Source of the DNA: Sphingomonas sp. OV641
GTDB taxonomy: Bacteria > Pseudomonadota > Alphaproteobacteria > Sphingomonadales > Sphingomonadaceae
DNA: 64,000 bases
Direction: 5' to 3'
Assembly (NCBI RefSeq): GCF_900109205.1
Contig: NZ_FNZB01000001.1
Span: 124,001 to 188,000, forward strand
The position numbers and the translations under genes were made by a program. Positions 8,640 through 17,753 of this stretch are shown piece after piece. Below the pieces are notes generated by a model, which was not told where the DNA came from, ran no database searches, and worked only from the letters and a program-made list of their open reading frames with translations. Positions within the stretch are counted from its first letter, which is position 1, and the number at the start of each line of letters is the position of its first letter.

Positions 8640-10237
8640 GCCGTTGCCTCCTGGATTTCGGCCACCCGTGCCGCCGCCGCGCGGGAGCGCCTTGGCGCGC
8701 GCACCGGCGGTCGATAGCGCGCCACGCGACGGGCGAGATACAGATAGGCGATGGCAAAGGCGACCAGCGTCAGATCCACGCCCAGCGGAAGCAGATCACC
8801 CACCGCCAGCGATGTCGCCGCGTTCCAGCGGGTGGCGAACAGATTGTAGATCGGGAGCAGGGCGAGACACCCTCCCGTCACGGCGAACAGCGCCGGCCAG
8901 ACGGTGGCGGGTCGCCGCACCAGCGACAGGATCGCTGCCGCGCCCCAGATGATGAACAGGACGTGCACTTCCCAGCGCGACCGATCCGGCATTGCCACTG
9001 GCAGCAGCCGGTTGGCCCAGAACAGCCCCGCAACGCCGAGCGGGAAGCCGCCGATCACCGCGACATTCAGCCGCTCGACCACCTTGAAGCCGAAGTGCGG
9101 GCGCGCCGGATCGGGCAGCTTTTCGCGTCGCTTGACCGTCCAGAGCACGAGGCCGCTCGCCACCATCAGCGTACCGGCGACACCGCACAGGAAATATACC
9201 CAGCGCAGCGTCACGTCCGCGAAGCGGCCGGCGTGAAGCCCGATCATCACGCCGGCAGTCGCCGCCGCGCCGCCGGGTTCGGGCGAGCGCCATTGGGGCG
9301 TGCCGGTCGTGCCATCATAAGTGATCGCGGGCGCGCGCGTGTTGAGCAGCGAGGCAGGCGTGCGATACAGCGTGACGCGTGCCGCGGCGTCGCCCGGCTG
9401 GCTCACCTCGATCGTGCCAATCGGTCCGCCGAGCCGTTGTTCGGCGTCACGGGCGATGGCCGATAGCGGCAGCAGCGGTGCGGGCCGACCCGTTCGCTCG
9501 ACCGCCTCCGCCTGCGGGAAGAGATCCGCAAACATCTTCGTTTCGTCAGTGTAATTGGCGACCGTCGCCCAGGGCATCAGCAGGGCCATCAGCGTGACGA
9601 TGCCGGTATAGGTGATCATCAGGTGGAACGGCAGCGCCAGCACCGCCGTGGCATTGTGCCCGTCGAGCCACGATCGCTGGCCCTTTTGCCGGCGCAGGGT
9701 GAAGAAGTCCCGGAAGATCTTCTTGTGCGTGACGATGCCGGTCAGGATCGCGACCAGCATCATGATCGCGGCGACGCCGACCAGCCAGCGCGCCCAGATC
9801 ACCGGCATGTAATAGAGATCGAAATGGAAGCGGTAGAAGAACTCGCCACCGCGCGTGTCGCGCGCGTGGGTGGAAGTGCCGTCAGCGCCGATCAGCGCCT
9901 GATTGTCGCGGCGACCGCGTCCACCGCGCCGGCCGCCACGCTCCCCTTCCTTGGGCTGCGGCTGCCAAAACACCTGCGCGCCGGGCACCTGCGCATTGGG
10001 CATGGCGATGAACCAGCTCTTCGCATCGGGCGCCTTGTCGCCGAGGAAGCGCTGCGCGCCGTCAAGCACCCGCATCGGCTGTTCGATCCGGGCAAGTTCG
10101 GGCCGCATGTAGCGGTTCAGCCCTTCGCGCCAGAAGGCGATCGTTCCGGTCAGGAAAACCAGGAACAGCACCCAGCCGAGCAGCAGGCCCGACCAGGTGT
10201 GCAGCGTCGATTGAGACTGCCGGATACCTTTGCTCAT
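8636..10237 (-). CDS. PepSY-associated transmembrane protein (siderophore-reductase-like)
   Basis: A 533-residue inner-membrane protein of the PepSY_TM family, which includes proteins implicated in reducing ferric-siderophore complexes (for example FoxB/PiuB-like). It starts at ATG 10237 (MSKGIRQSQSTLHTWSGLL) with the typical first helix (LGWVLFLVFLTGTIAFW). A periplasmic PepSY region follows, including a Gly/Arg-rich stretch GGRRGGRGRRD, then the helix with a HFDLYYMP motif, IVTHKKIFRDFFTLRR, and WLDGHNATAVLALPFHLMI. Three or four further helices fill the C-terminal half. The membrane-facing His residues could bind haem, but that is inferred from the family. It overlaps both neighbours by 4 nt. 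Confidence 0.9.
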   Translation of the reverse strand: MSKGIRQSQSTLHTWSGLLLGWVLFLVFLTGTIAFWREGLNRYMRPELARIEQPMRVLDGAQRFLGDKAPDAKSWFIAMPNAQVPGAQVFWQPQPKEGERGGRRGGRGRRDNQALIGADGTSTHARDTRGGEFFYRFHFDLYYMPVIWARWLVGVAAIMMLVAILTGIVTHKKIFRDFFTLRRQKGQRSWLDGHNATAVLALPFHLMITYTGIVTLMALLMPWATVANYTDETKMFADLFPQAEAVERTGRPAPLLPLSAIARDAEQRLGGPIGTIEVSQPGDAAARVTLYRTPASLLNTRAPAITYDGTTGTPQWRSPEPGGAAATAGVMIGLHAGRFADVTLRWVYFLCGVAGTLMVASGLVLWTVKRREKLPDPARPHFGFKVVERLNVAVIGGFPLGVAGLFWANRLLPVAMPDRSRWEVHVLFIIWGAAAILSLVRRPATVWPALFAVTGGCLALLPIYNLFATRWNAATSLAVGDLLPLGVDLTLVAFAIAYLYLARRVARYRPPVRAPRRSRAAAARVAEIQEATA

Positions 10238-10548
10238 GCTCGCCCCATTGTCGCGATCGACCACCAGACCAGTCCACCGGCCACTCCGCCGGCAACCGCC
10301 AGCACCCAAAGCGCGCGCCACCCGCTGCGTGCGCCATAAGCGTACATGGCGAAGAGCGCGCACAGCAGGAGGGCGACCAGCGTGCCCGTTACCGTCGCCT
10401 CGGACCGTGCCATGGGCAGCAGGCGCGCGAGTGCCGCCGCCCAGAGGCTGGCGACGGCATAGCCCAGCGGCACTGCGGCGACGAAACGCAGCGCATTGTC
10501 GGACCGGCGCCGCCAAATGGCAGCGCGTTCCGTCGCCGGCGCGATCAC
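10234..10548 (-). CDS. DUF3649 small membrane protein
   Basis: A 104-residue membrane protein with three hydrophobic segments (about 21-40, 52-70 and 78-98). Its family, DUF3649, occurs almost only beside TonB siderophore receptors and PepSY proteins and is annotated as an iron-uptake accessory protein. The GTG start at 10548 overlaps the TGA stop of the receptor gene, and its TGA overlaps the ATG of the PepSY gene. No catalytic motif is visible. Confidence 0.85.
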   Translation of the reverse strand: MIAPATERAAIWRRRSDNALRFVAAVPLGYAVASLWAAALARLLPMARSEATVTGTLVALLLCALFAMYAYGARSGWRALWVLAVAGGVAGGLVWWSIATMGRA

Positions 10549-12878
10549 GGGTAAGCGAACCGCAGCGTCGCGAACACCGTCCGCGGGCTGCCATAATAGT
10601 TGCCGCGCCCGGTCGAGGAGATCCGGGCGTAATAGTTCTTGTCGAGCAGGTTGTTGACGTTGACCGACACCGACACCTGCGGGCTGATCCGATAACCAGC
10701 GCGCAGATCAACCACCGCATAGGAGGGCTGCCGGACCAGGGAAGAGATCGACAGGCCGTTCGGCGTCGCGGCCGTGACCGGGACACGGATGGAAGGATTG
10801 CCACCGGACGTCTCGCTGAACCAGGTGACGCTGCCGCCCACGCTGGCACCCATCAGCGCACCACCAGGCACCGTATAGTTGGTGAACGCCTTGATCATGT
10901 GCTTCGGGATGATCGGCGTCAGCGACAGTCCCTCATATTGTGGCTGCGTGTCCTCCAGATATTCCGTCTTCGTGTAGGTGTAGCCACCGTTGACCCGCCA
11001 GCCCGGAAGGATTTCACCGGTCGCTTCCGCCTCTACGCCGCGGGCGCGGACCTTGCCGACCTGAAGGTAGATCGTCTGATCTTCCGGCGGGTTGAACAGC
11101 CGGTTGGTTTGTTCGATCTGATAAACGGCGGCCGACAGCAGCAGGCGATCGTCCATCAGCGCCAGCTTGGAGCCGATTTCATACTGGCTGCCGATCAGCG
11201 GCTGCACCTCTCCACCGCCCACGCGGGTACGTCCGGCCGGTGCCGCCTGCGGCGTGAAGCTGTCGGCGTAGCTGCCATAGATGTTGAGGTTCTCGGTCAC
11301 GTCCCAGACGATGCCGGCATAGGGCGTGAAGCGTTCGTCGATGTTCTGCGGCTGGCCGGGTTGCGGGTTCGGCAGCAGCGTGTCCAGCGTCTGCTCCCAC
11401 CAGGTCAGCCGCCCGCCACCCACCAGCGTCAGCCCAGCCAGCGGTTGCAGCCGGAGCTGACCGTAAGTGCCATATTGCTCGATAACGGTGCGGGTTGCGC
11501 CCCAGTTCTGAATCACGCAATTGGCGGGTGCCGGAACGATCGGAACGGTGCTGCCAGGGCAGACCGCATTGGTGCCCTGCACCGGATAGTAAGGCAGGGG
11601 GCCATAAGGGTTGAGCGGCGGCTCCACCGGCGAAACCGGGTTGAACACGTCGACCCGCGCATAGCCGCTCAGCCGGGTATAGTAGCTGTCGTAATCCTGC
11701 GCCTGATAATCGACGCCCAGGATCAGCGTCTGCTCCTGCCCGAACAGGCGGAAGCTGCCGACCCCGTTGAAGTCGAACGAGCGGGTCTGGGACTTGCTGT
11801 CACCGTAATAAGCGACGTGGTTCGAGATGCCGCGGTTCGCCGCGGTAATCGCGGCATTCCCGACGTAGCTGTAGATGTCCGTCCGATCGACATCGGTGAA
11901 CAGGCCGGTCGCGCGCAACGTCCAGCGATCGCTGATCCGGTGCGCGACCTCGGCGAAGGCGGTCCAGGTTTCCGACCGGAAGCGGTTCCAGTCAGCCCCC
12001 AGGTAGGTGGAACGGCGCACGTCCAGCAGGCGCCCCTCGCTGCCATCGGTGCCGCCGGCATAGCCAGGGAGCCCCGACTGGATCGACGGCTTGAAGCGAT
12101 CGTACGAACCACCGAAGGTGACGGTGGTGCGATCGCCGATCTCGATGCTGCCGACGGCGAAGGCATTCAAGCGATTGCGATGTGCCCAGTCGAAGAACTG
12201 GTCCTGATCCTGCGCCATGACACCGGCGCGCACCCCGGCCCGGTCGCCGAGCGGCGCGGATACATCCAGCTCCAGCCGGACATTGTCATACGTGCCATAG
12301 CCGGCGGAGCCCTGAAGCTTGAACGTTTCGAGGGGACGCTTGCGGACCAGATTGATGCTGCCCGAGGGGTTGCCCGAGCCGCTGAACAAACCGGCGGGGC
12401 CGCGCAACACCTCCAGCCGGTCATAGGCGAAGAGGTCCGGCACGACGCCGGGGAAGTTGAACGACAGGGTGGGGACGCCGTCCACCAGATAGTTGGAGAT
12501 CGCAAAGCCGCGGGAGAAGTAGCTGGGATCCTCGCTGCCGATCCCGTTCACGGTGATGCCGTTGGTGGCGGTCAGCGCGTCTTCCAGCGTGAACAGGTTC
12601 TGCGCCTCGATCTGCTCGCGCTCGATCACCGTGACCGTATTGGGCACGTCCTTCAGCGGCGTGATCGTCTTGCCGACCTCACGGCCATAGCTCTTGCCGA
12701 CGACGACGATATCGCCCGACCTGCGCGCGCCGCCTTCTTCCACCTGAACCTGGGCGTCGCTTTCCGCTGCGTCGTAAGCCGCGGGAGACGCGGCTTCGTC
12801 CTTCACCGAGGCGAAGGCGTGGGTGGGCAGCGCCGTCACCATGGCGGTGGTGACGAGCAGCATGGTCGAAATACGCAC
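10545..12878 (-). CDS. TonB-dependent siderophore receptor
   Basis: A 777-residue outer-membrane receptor for a ferric siderophore. The GTG start at 12878 is preceded by AGGGGGA. A signal peptide ends near HAFAS. The plug contains GDIVVVGKSYGREVGKTITPLKDVPNTVTV, here given as residues about 54-84, then EDALTATNGITV, YFSRGF, YLVDGVP and RLEVLRGPAGLFSGSG, and the sequence NPSGSINLVRKRP, all typical of the TIGR01783 siderophore-receptor family. The barrel ends with PRTVFATLRFAYP and a terminal aromatic. It is the first gene of a five-gene iron operon; the siderophore cannot be named from sequence. Confidence 0.94.
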   Translation of the reverse strand: MRISTMLLVTTAMVTALPTHAFASVKDEAASPAAYDAAESDAQVQVEEGGARRSGDIVVVGKSYGREVGKTITPLKDVPNTVTVIEREQIEAQNLFTLEDALTATNGITVNGIGSEDPSYFSRGFAISNYLVDGVPTLSFNFPGVVPDLFAYDRLEVLRGPAGLFSGSGNPSGSINLVRKRPLETFKLQGSAGYGTYDNVRLELDVSAPLGDRAGVRAGVMAQDQDQFFDWAHRNRLNAFAVGSIEIGDRTTVTFGGSYDRFKPSIQSGLPGYAGGTDGSEGRLLDVRRSTYLGADWNRFRSETWTAFAEVAHRISDRWTLRATGLFTDVDRTDIYSYVGNAAITAANRGISNHVAYYGDSKSQTRSFDFNGVGSFRLFGQEQTLILGVDYQAQDYDSYYTRLSGYARVDVFNPVSPVEPPLNPYGPLPYYPVQGTNAVCPGSTVPIVPAPANCVIQNWGATRTVIEQYGTYGQLRLQPLAGLTLVGGGRLTWWEQTLDTLLPNPQPGQPQNIDERFTPYAGIVWDVTENLNIYGSYADSFTPQAAPAGRTRVGGGEVQPLIGSQYEIGSKLALMDDRLLLSAAVYQIEQTNRLFNPPEDQTIYLQVGKVRARGVEAEATGEILPGWRVNGGYTYTKTEYLEDTQPQYEGLSLTPIIPKHMIKAFTNYTVPGGALMGASVGGSVTWFSETSGGNPSIRVPVTAATPNGLSISSLVRQPSYAVVDLRAGYRISPQVSVSVNVNNLLDKNYYARISSTGRGNYYGSPRTVFATLRFAYP

Positions 12879-12935
12879 TATTGATCCCCCTGACGTTCTT
12901 TGTGGCGCGCCCTAGCTGATCCGCAACTGCAAGTC

Positions 12936-12957
12936 GATATCAATAGAGATTGAGATC
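12936..12957. promoter_or_regulatory. Candidate Fur-type operator upstream of the siderophore receptor
   Basis: The arms GATATCAAT (12936-12944) and ATTGAGATC (12949-12957) are inverted repeats identical at 8 of 9 positions around a 4-bp spacer. The dyad is 58-79 bp upstream of the GTG start, in the only AT-rich stretch of the 306-bp gap (12879-13184), which holds no convincing gene. The position and GAT...ATC ends suit an iron regulator such as Fur, but the site does not match the E. coli consensus closely. Confidence 0.45.
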
Positions 12958-13184
12958 ATGATCGCCGTTTATGAGGGTGGGAAACGCTTTTCGCTGTGGT
13001 TTCAGGATGTGGGCGGCAGACTGAGTGCGGAGTTTGATGGTCGGGTTAGCCTCGACGTCAGCGCAAGCCAGCGCGATCGCGGGCGACTCGCATTTGCAAG
13101 TCGCCCCGATGACGAATTATGGCGTCGTATTCGCGGGATCACCGGCCACGGCGGTGAGGCTTTCGGGTAGCGTTTCGAACGACG

Positions 13185-14612
13185 CTACCAACCACCGCCG
13201 AGTGCGAGAAAGAGCTGCACCTGCCCGGCCGCCAGCCGACTGTCGGCGGTGGCCAGCGCCTGATCCGCGCCGATCAGGGTGCGCTGCGCGTCGAGGACCG
13301 GCAGGAAGCCGGTGCGACCGGCGCGGAACAGCCGTTCGGCGTCCGTGGCGGCTTGAGCCGCCTGGGCACGCGCGGTGGCAAGGGCGGCGCGGCGATCCAG
13401 TTCGCGCGCGTAGACGGTCAGCGCCGTTTCCGTCTCCCGCAGGGCGTTCAGCACCGAACCGTCGAAGCGTGCCAGCGCGGCATCCGCCTCCGCCTGAGCG
13501 CCGGCGATCCGGGCGCGAATGCGGCCGCGGTTGGGGAATTCCCAACTGATCAGCGGGCCGAGCGAGAATTTATAGGTGTCGCTGCCCAGCGCGTTGCCGA
13601 GCAGGCCGACCGAACCGACGGAGGCGCCCAGCGTGACGCGCGGATACAGCTCCGCCTCGGCGACACCGATGCGCGCGGTGGCGGCGTGCAGCTCCAGCTC
13701 CGCGCGGCGCACGTCCGGGCGGCGGCGCAGCAGGGCGGCGCCATCACCGATGGGGATCGGCCGATCGAGCGACGGTTCCTGCGTGCAGGCAGCGACCGTA
13801 CGATCGAATTCCGCCGGCGGGCGCCCGGTGAGCGTGGCGAGGCGGAACAGCGCGACCTGCCGGACGCCGCGCAGCGACGGCAAGGTGGCGCGCACCTGTT
13901 CCTCCTGCACGCGCGAGCGGTTCGCATCGAGCGAGATGCCGCGCCCGGCACGGATCAGCCGCTGCGTCAGGCTGGTCGTCCGCTGCTGCAGCGCCAGCGC
14001 CCGCTCCGCCACGGCGATCTCCCGCCCGGCGCTGCAGGCGTCGAGATAGGCGCGGGTGGTATCGGCAACCACCGTGACCCTGACGCTGTCATAAGCGGCG
14101 CGGGTGGCCGCCACATCGGCATCGGCAGCCTCCAGCGCGCGCCTGACCTGACCGACAAGGTCAAGCTGATAGGAAATGCCCGCGCGCCCCGAATAGACGG
14201 ACGCGGACGGAAGGGATCGGCCGGGAAGCAGCTCCTCCTCGGCCGAGCGCTGGGCATAGCCGGGGGCAAGCTCAAGCGACGTCTGCGGGCTGCGCGCGGT
14301 TTCCGCGAGATCGAGCGCGGCGTTGGCGCGGGCGACATTGGCCGCAGCGACGCGCAGGTCGGTGTTGTGCGCAATCGCGTCTTCGACGAGCCGGTCGAGC
14401 AGCGGATCCCGGTAAAGCCGCCACCAATCATTCGGCAACGGCGCCTGCGCGAAGGCTGCTTCATCCCCGCTCACGAAGGGAGCGGCGGCGCTTGGCCGTT
14501 CGATCATCGCGTCGGGCGAGCGCCGGTAATCGGGGCCGACGGTCGCGCAGCCGGCGAGCAGCGCCGGAATCAGGGCCGCGAATAGGGCGGGGGCGGAGCG
14601 GCGCAGCATCAT
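13185..14612 (-). CDS. NodT-family outer-membrane efflux lipoprotein (TolC-like channel)
   Basis: A 475-residue outer-membrane channel subunit. The lipoprotein signal peptide ends in the lipobox LLAGC, giving lipidation at Cys22. The body contains the two repeated TolC-type helical hairpins with NodT signatures: DWWRLYRDPLLDRL, IGDGAALLRRRPDVRRAE and LFLALGGGW at the C-terminus. Its ATG at 14612 overlaps the stop of the HlyD-type adaptor gene. It closes the MarR-FUSC-DUF1656-HlyD-NodT operon and gives the exporter an exit through the outer membrane. A second NodT protein of the same family is encoded at 18372-19808. Confidence 0.93.
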   Translation of the reverse strand: MMLRRSAPALFAALIPALLAGCATVGPDYRRSPDAMIERPSAAAPFVSGDEAAFAQAPLPNDWWRLYRDPLLDRLVEDAIAHNTDLRVAAANVARANAALDLAETARSPQTSLELAPGYAQRSAEEELLPGRSLPSASVYSGRAGISYQLDLVGQVRRALEAADADVAATRAAYDSVRVTVVADTTRAYLDACSAGREIAVAERALALQQRTTSLTQRLIRAGRGISLDANRSRVQEEQVRATLPSLRGVRQVALFRLATLTGRPPAEFDRTVAACTQEPSLDRPIPIGDGAALLRRRPDVRRAELELHAATARIGVAEAELYPRVTLGASVGSVGLLGNALGSDTYKFSLGPLISWEFPNRGRIRARIAGAQAEADAALARFDGSVLNALRETETALTVYARELDRRAALATARAQAAQAATDAERLFRAGRTGFLPVLDAQRTLIGADQALATADSRLAAGQVQLFLALGGGW

Positions 14613-15505
14613 GCGTGCGTCCCCTGCCGCACAGCAGGGGGGGCATGCCGCGGCACGACCTCCACCGTGGCGGTGCGGCCGACCACCAGACGTGTCCCGG
14701 TCGGCATCCGGTCAATCGCGATCCTCACCGGGATACGCTGGGCCAGGCGCACCCAGCTGAAGGTCGGATTGACGTTTGCCAGGAGGTTCGCCCCCTCGCT
14801 GCTATCGCGATTTTCGATGCCGCCGGCGACGCTCTGCACATGGCCGAGGATGACGGCTTGCTCCCCCATCAGTCGGACGTGCGCCGGATCGCCGACATGG
14901 ATGCGCGGCAGCTTGGTTTCCTCAAAATAGCCGACCACGTGGAGCGATCCGCGGTCGATGATCGCAAATTCGGGATGTCCGGCGGTGGCGTAATCGCCCG
15001 GCCGCAGATCCAGGTTCGTGACCGTTCCGGCCACGCCCGCGCGGACAATGGTGCGGGCGAGATCCAGTCGGGCGGTGGAGAGCGCAATGCCTGCCTGCGC
15101 CAGCGACGCCTCCAGCCGTGCCACGCGGGAGAGATTCTGTTCGCGGGTCTCGCCGGCGACAAGTTCGCCCAAGGACCGATCCCGCCGGGCTTCGCTGCGT
15201 GCCTGGGCGAGCTCCACCCGCTGTGCGGCGATGGCGGCCTGCGCGCGATCGACGGCCAGCCGATAGCGCGAGCGATCCACCTCGAACAACGGTGTGCCCG
15301 CCGCCACGGTCTGATTGTCGCTGACGAACACGGTGGTGACGAGCCCGGAGACATCGGGCGCCACCTGCACCACATCGGCCCCGACCCGGCCGTCCCGGGT
15401 CCAGGGTTCTTCCTCATAATGAACCCAGAGCCGCTGCGCGGCGATCACGGCAAGCGCAACCAGCGACAGGGTGACGAGGACACGAAGGACAATCTTCTTT
15501 TGCAT
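14609..15505 (-). CDS. HlyD-family membrane fusion protein (AaeA/EmrA-like)
   Basis: A 298-residue periplasmic adaptor. It starts at ATG 15505 with an N-terminal anchor (MQKKIVLRVLVTLSLVALAV). It then has the biotinyl-lipoyl-like half-motifs (DVVQVAPDVSGLVTTVFVSDNQTV and GTVTNLDLRPGDYA regions, about residues 43-66 and 160-175), a coiled hairpin between them, and a beta-barrel segment. It links the FUSC inner-membrane exporter to the NodT channel. The upstream reading frame is open but the ATG 15505 places the membrane anchor at the N-terminus, as in the family. The operon resembles the aromatic-acid exporter aaeXAB, though substrates are unknown here. Confidence 0.92.
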   Translation of the reverse strand: MQKKIVLRVLVTLSLVALAVIAAQRLWVHYEEEPWTRDGRVGADVVQVAPDVSGLVTTVFVSDNQTVAAGTPLFEVDRSRYRLAVDRAQAAIAAQRVELAQARSEARRDRSLGELVAGETREQNLSRVARLEASLAQAGIALSTARLDLARTIVRAGVAGTVTNLDLRPGDYATAGHPEFAIIDRGSLHVVGYFEETKLPRIHVGDPAHVRLMGEQAVILGHVQSVAGGIENRDSSEGANLLANVNPTFSWVRLAQRIPVRIAIDRMPTGTRLVVGRTATVEVVPRHAPPAVRQGTHA

Positions 15506-15509
15506 ATAC

Positions 15510-15734
15510 CTAGCCAAAGACGGCAGCCAAGCCGCCGCCGGTGAGGAGCGCGGCGCAGCCGGCCCAGAGAAGGACGGTGAGGGCGACATCGAACAGGCCA
15601 CGATGCCAGACGAAGCGGTAGAAGCCGACGCGGGCCAATGCCCAGCCGATCACCTCCGCGGCGACAAAGGCGAATATGGCGGCCAGCAGGAGCGGGTGAA
15701 CGAACACGCCGTGAATGGAGATTTCGCCAGTCAT
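15510..15734 (-). CDS. DUF1656 small membrane protein (AaeX-like)
   Basis: A 74-residue protein with two hydrophobic helices (about residues 12-30 and 48-68), matching DUF1656, the family of AaeX that sits beside aromatic-acid efflux genes. Its ATG at 15734 overlaps the FUSC stop codon by 4 nt and only 4 nt separate its stop from the HlyD start. Function is unknown; its constant association with FUSC/HlyD genes suggests an accessory role in that exporter. Confidence 0.88.
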   Translation of the reverse strand: MTGEISIHGVFVHPLLLAAIFAFVAAEVIGWALARVGFYRFVWHRGLFDVALTVLLWAGCAALLTGGGLAAVFG

Positions 15735-17749
15735 GCCGCCCGTGCCTCCCGCGTCCAGCCGGCGGCGTCAGGGAAGAAGTTTCGCCGCAGCCCGGTCAGC
15801 GCATTGAGGCGCTCGCGGCGCCCGGCATCGTCGGCAACCATCACCGCGCAGGCGATCGCCCGATCGATCCGCGCGAGAAGGGGAGCGTCGTCCCTGGGCT
15901 CACCGGCGGCGGCGCAGCGGCGATAGTGCGCGGCGATCTCCTGACGAAGTGCGCGGATCTCATCCGCTTCCCCGCTTTCGTGCGCGGCAAGCTGACCAAG
16001 ACTGAGCCCCATGCGCAGCTCGCGAAGCGCCGCCATGGCGAAGTCGCGATCCGTGCGCTCGACATCGCCGATCCGGGCGGCGAGCAGGCCCACACGATCA
16101 AGCATCCGGCTTTGCCATACCGCCAGCTTTGCCGTGGCGGACGCGGTGCCCTGTTCCGCGAGCTCGGCAAGCTCGCGCCAACCGGCACGGCGCAGCCGGC
16201 GGACGACGGTTCCCGCGCTGATGCTCCGAAACAGGCGCGTGGCGAGGATGGCCGCAGCGACGCCGACCAGCTGCGCGACGTTGCCGTTGAAGAAGGCGGT
16301 CGCATCGGGGCTGAAGCTGTTGGTCAGCGCCAGCCCGCTGGCCAGGCCGATGATCATCGGCATCATTCGCCCGTACCAATGCGGCAGCGCCATCAGCGCG
16401 CCAGGGACAAGAAGGGCCGGCGCCAGGATCAGCGCAAGGGTTTCGAAGCTGTGCACCAGCGGCAACAGGGCGAAAAGGTAGAGCGCGGTCAGTGGCAGCG
16501 ACACCAATGTCCAGATCAGGAAGCCGCGCTGCGCCGGGACGGGATCGTCCATGGTGGCGAAGAAGCAGCACACCACTGCCGCGATCATCGCCGCCACCGC
16601 GCCATCGGCCCAGGCCGTGGTGATCCAGAACAGGCAGCACGCCAGGATTGCGATGACCGCAGCCGCCGCGGACAGAAGCGCCAGCGAGAGATCGCGGTGC
16701 AACGGCCGCCGCTGACGTTCGCGCAGCAGGCTCTGGATACGATCAGGCAGGGCAGTTCCCGGCGCGATCGCCTGCGCAGCGATCAGCCGGGTGGTGTCAA
16801 GCGCGTCCACAAGTTCGCGCAGCCGGGCGACGAGATTGGCGGCGAGCAGCCCGGCCCAGTCGCTTGCCACGGGCCGCGCGGCAAGTGCGTCGCAGCGGTC
16901 AATGAGTTCGCTGGGCGTGGCGCTGGCGGGATCGCCTGCCCAGCGGCGAATGTCCTCAACCAGCGCGGCAAGCGGGACGGGCATCTCTCCCGCAGCAGCG
17001 AGGCTCCGCATCCTGTCCTCCACCGCAGACACGAGCGGCAGCAGCAGCACGAACCGGTCCTGCAAGGCGGTCAGCACCGCCTGGGTGGGACGGATCGCCG
17101 CCGTGTCAAATGGCACATGCGTGGCCATCACGTGCAGCTCGGTTGCGTCAGCCGCGAGCCGGCGCCGCTTGCCGTCCGCCCGCTCCAGCGGGGCCGGGGA
17201 GAGCGCATCGACGATCCACTCTTCCGCCTCGCCAAGCACGGTGCGGATCCGACCGCCGAGCAAAGCGGTGACACTGCGCGGCCAGACGATCGCGTGAACC
17301 AGCGCCGCGCAGGTGACGCCGATGCCGATTTCCTGTGCGCGCAACACCGCCACCTCGAAGATCGCCTCGGGATGGCCGACCGCTGGAAAACCGACCAGCG
17401 CCGCGGTGTAGCCCGCCAGCATGAAGAGGTAGGAGCGCGGCGTACGATCCAGCAGCGAGACGAAAAGGCAGCCGCCGACCCATAGCGCCAGAGCGAGGGA
17501 CAGGAGCAGCGGCGCGTTCACCAGCGCCGGCACAAAGACCACTGCCGCCATCGCGCCTGCAATGGTGCCGAGGAGGCGGAACACTGCCTTGGACCGCACC
17601 GCGCCGCTTAGCGGCTGGCTGGTGATGTAAACGGTAGCCATGGCCCAGAACGGCCGTTCGAGCCCGAGCCGAAAGGAGATGAAGAGCGCCAGCATGGCAG
17701 CAGCGAAGCAATTGGCCGAAAACACGACCTCCCGCAGACCGATGCGCAT
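15731..17749 (-). CDS. FUSC-family inner-membrane exporter (AaeB-like)
   Basis: A 672-residue inner-membrane transporter. The start is the ATG at 17749, 4 nt after the MarR stop. Two sets of about five or six hydrophobic helices (residues about 10-160 and 375-510) are separated by a soluble region of about 180 residues and followed by a soluble helical C-terminus. The N-terminal motif FWAMATVYITSQPLSGAVRSKAVFRLLGT is that of the fusaric-acid/aromatic-acid exporter family. It probably exports weak organic acids or phenolics with the HlyD and NodT proteins encoded downstream. Confidence 0.93.
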   Translation of the reverse strand: MRIGLREVVFSANCFAAAMLALFISFRLGLERPFWAMATVYITSQPLSGAVRSKAVFRLLGTIAGAMAAVVFVPALVNAPLLLSLALALWVGGCLFVSLLDRTPRSYLFMLAGYTAALVGFPAVGHPEAIFEVAVLRAQEIGIGVTCAALVHAIVWPRSVTALLGGRIRTVLGEAEEWIVDALSPAPLERADGKRRRLAADATELHVMATHVPFDTAAIRPTQAVLTALQDRFVLLLPLVSAVEDRMRSLAAAGEMPVPLAALVEDIRRWAGDPASATPSELIDRCDALAARPVASDWAGLLAANLVARLRELVDALDTTRLIAAQAIAPGTALPDRIQSLLRERQRRPLHRDLSLALLSAAAAVIAILACCLFWITTAWADGAVAAMIAAVVCCFFATMDDPVPAQRGFLIWTLVSLPLTALYLFALLPLVHSFETLALILAPALLVPGALMALPHWYGRMMPMIIGLASGLALTNSFSPDATAFFNGNVAQLVGVAAAILATRLFRSISAGTVVRRLRRAGWRELAELAEQGTASATAKLAVWQSRMLDRVGLLAARIGDVERTDRDFAMAALRELRMGLSLGQLAAHESGEADEIRALRQEIAAHYRRCAAAGEPRDDAPLLARIDRAIACAVMVADDAGRRERLNALTGLRRNFFPDAAGWTREARAA

Positions 17750-17753
17750 CGGA

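Noticed and set aside
10230..12884. An 884-codon open frame opposite the siderophore receptor gene
   Set aside because: It is antisense to a clearly coding receptor, has no signal or family motif, and arises because high-GC third positions keep the opposite strand free of stops. The same applies to long antisense frames opposite the hybrid kinase, M14, NodT and TonB-receptor genes.
12958..13170. 70-codon frame between siderophore receptor and NodT genes
   Set aside because: No ribosome site, no recognisable motif, and it covers the probable promoter region of the receptor.
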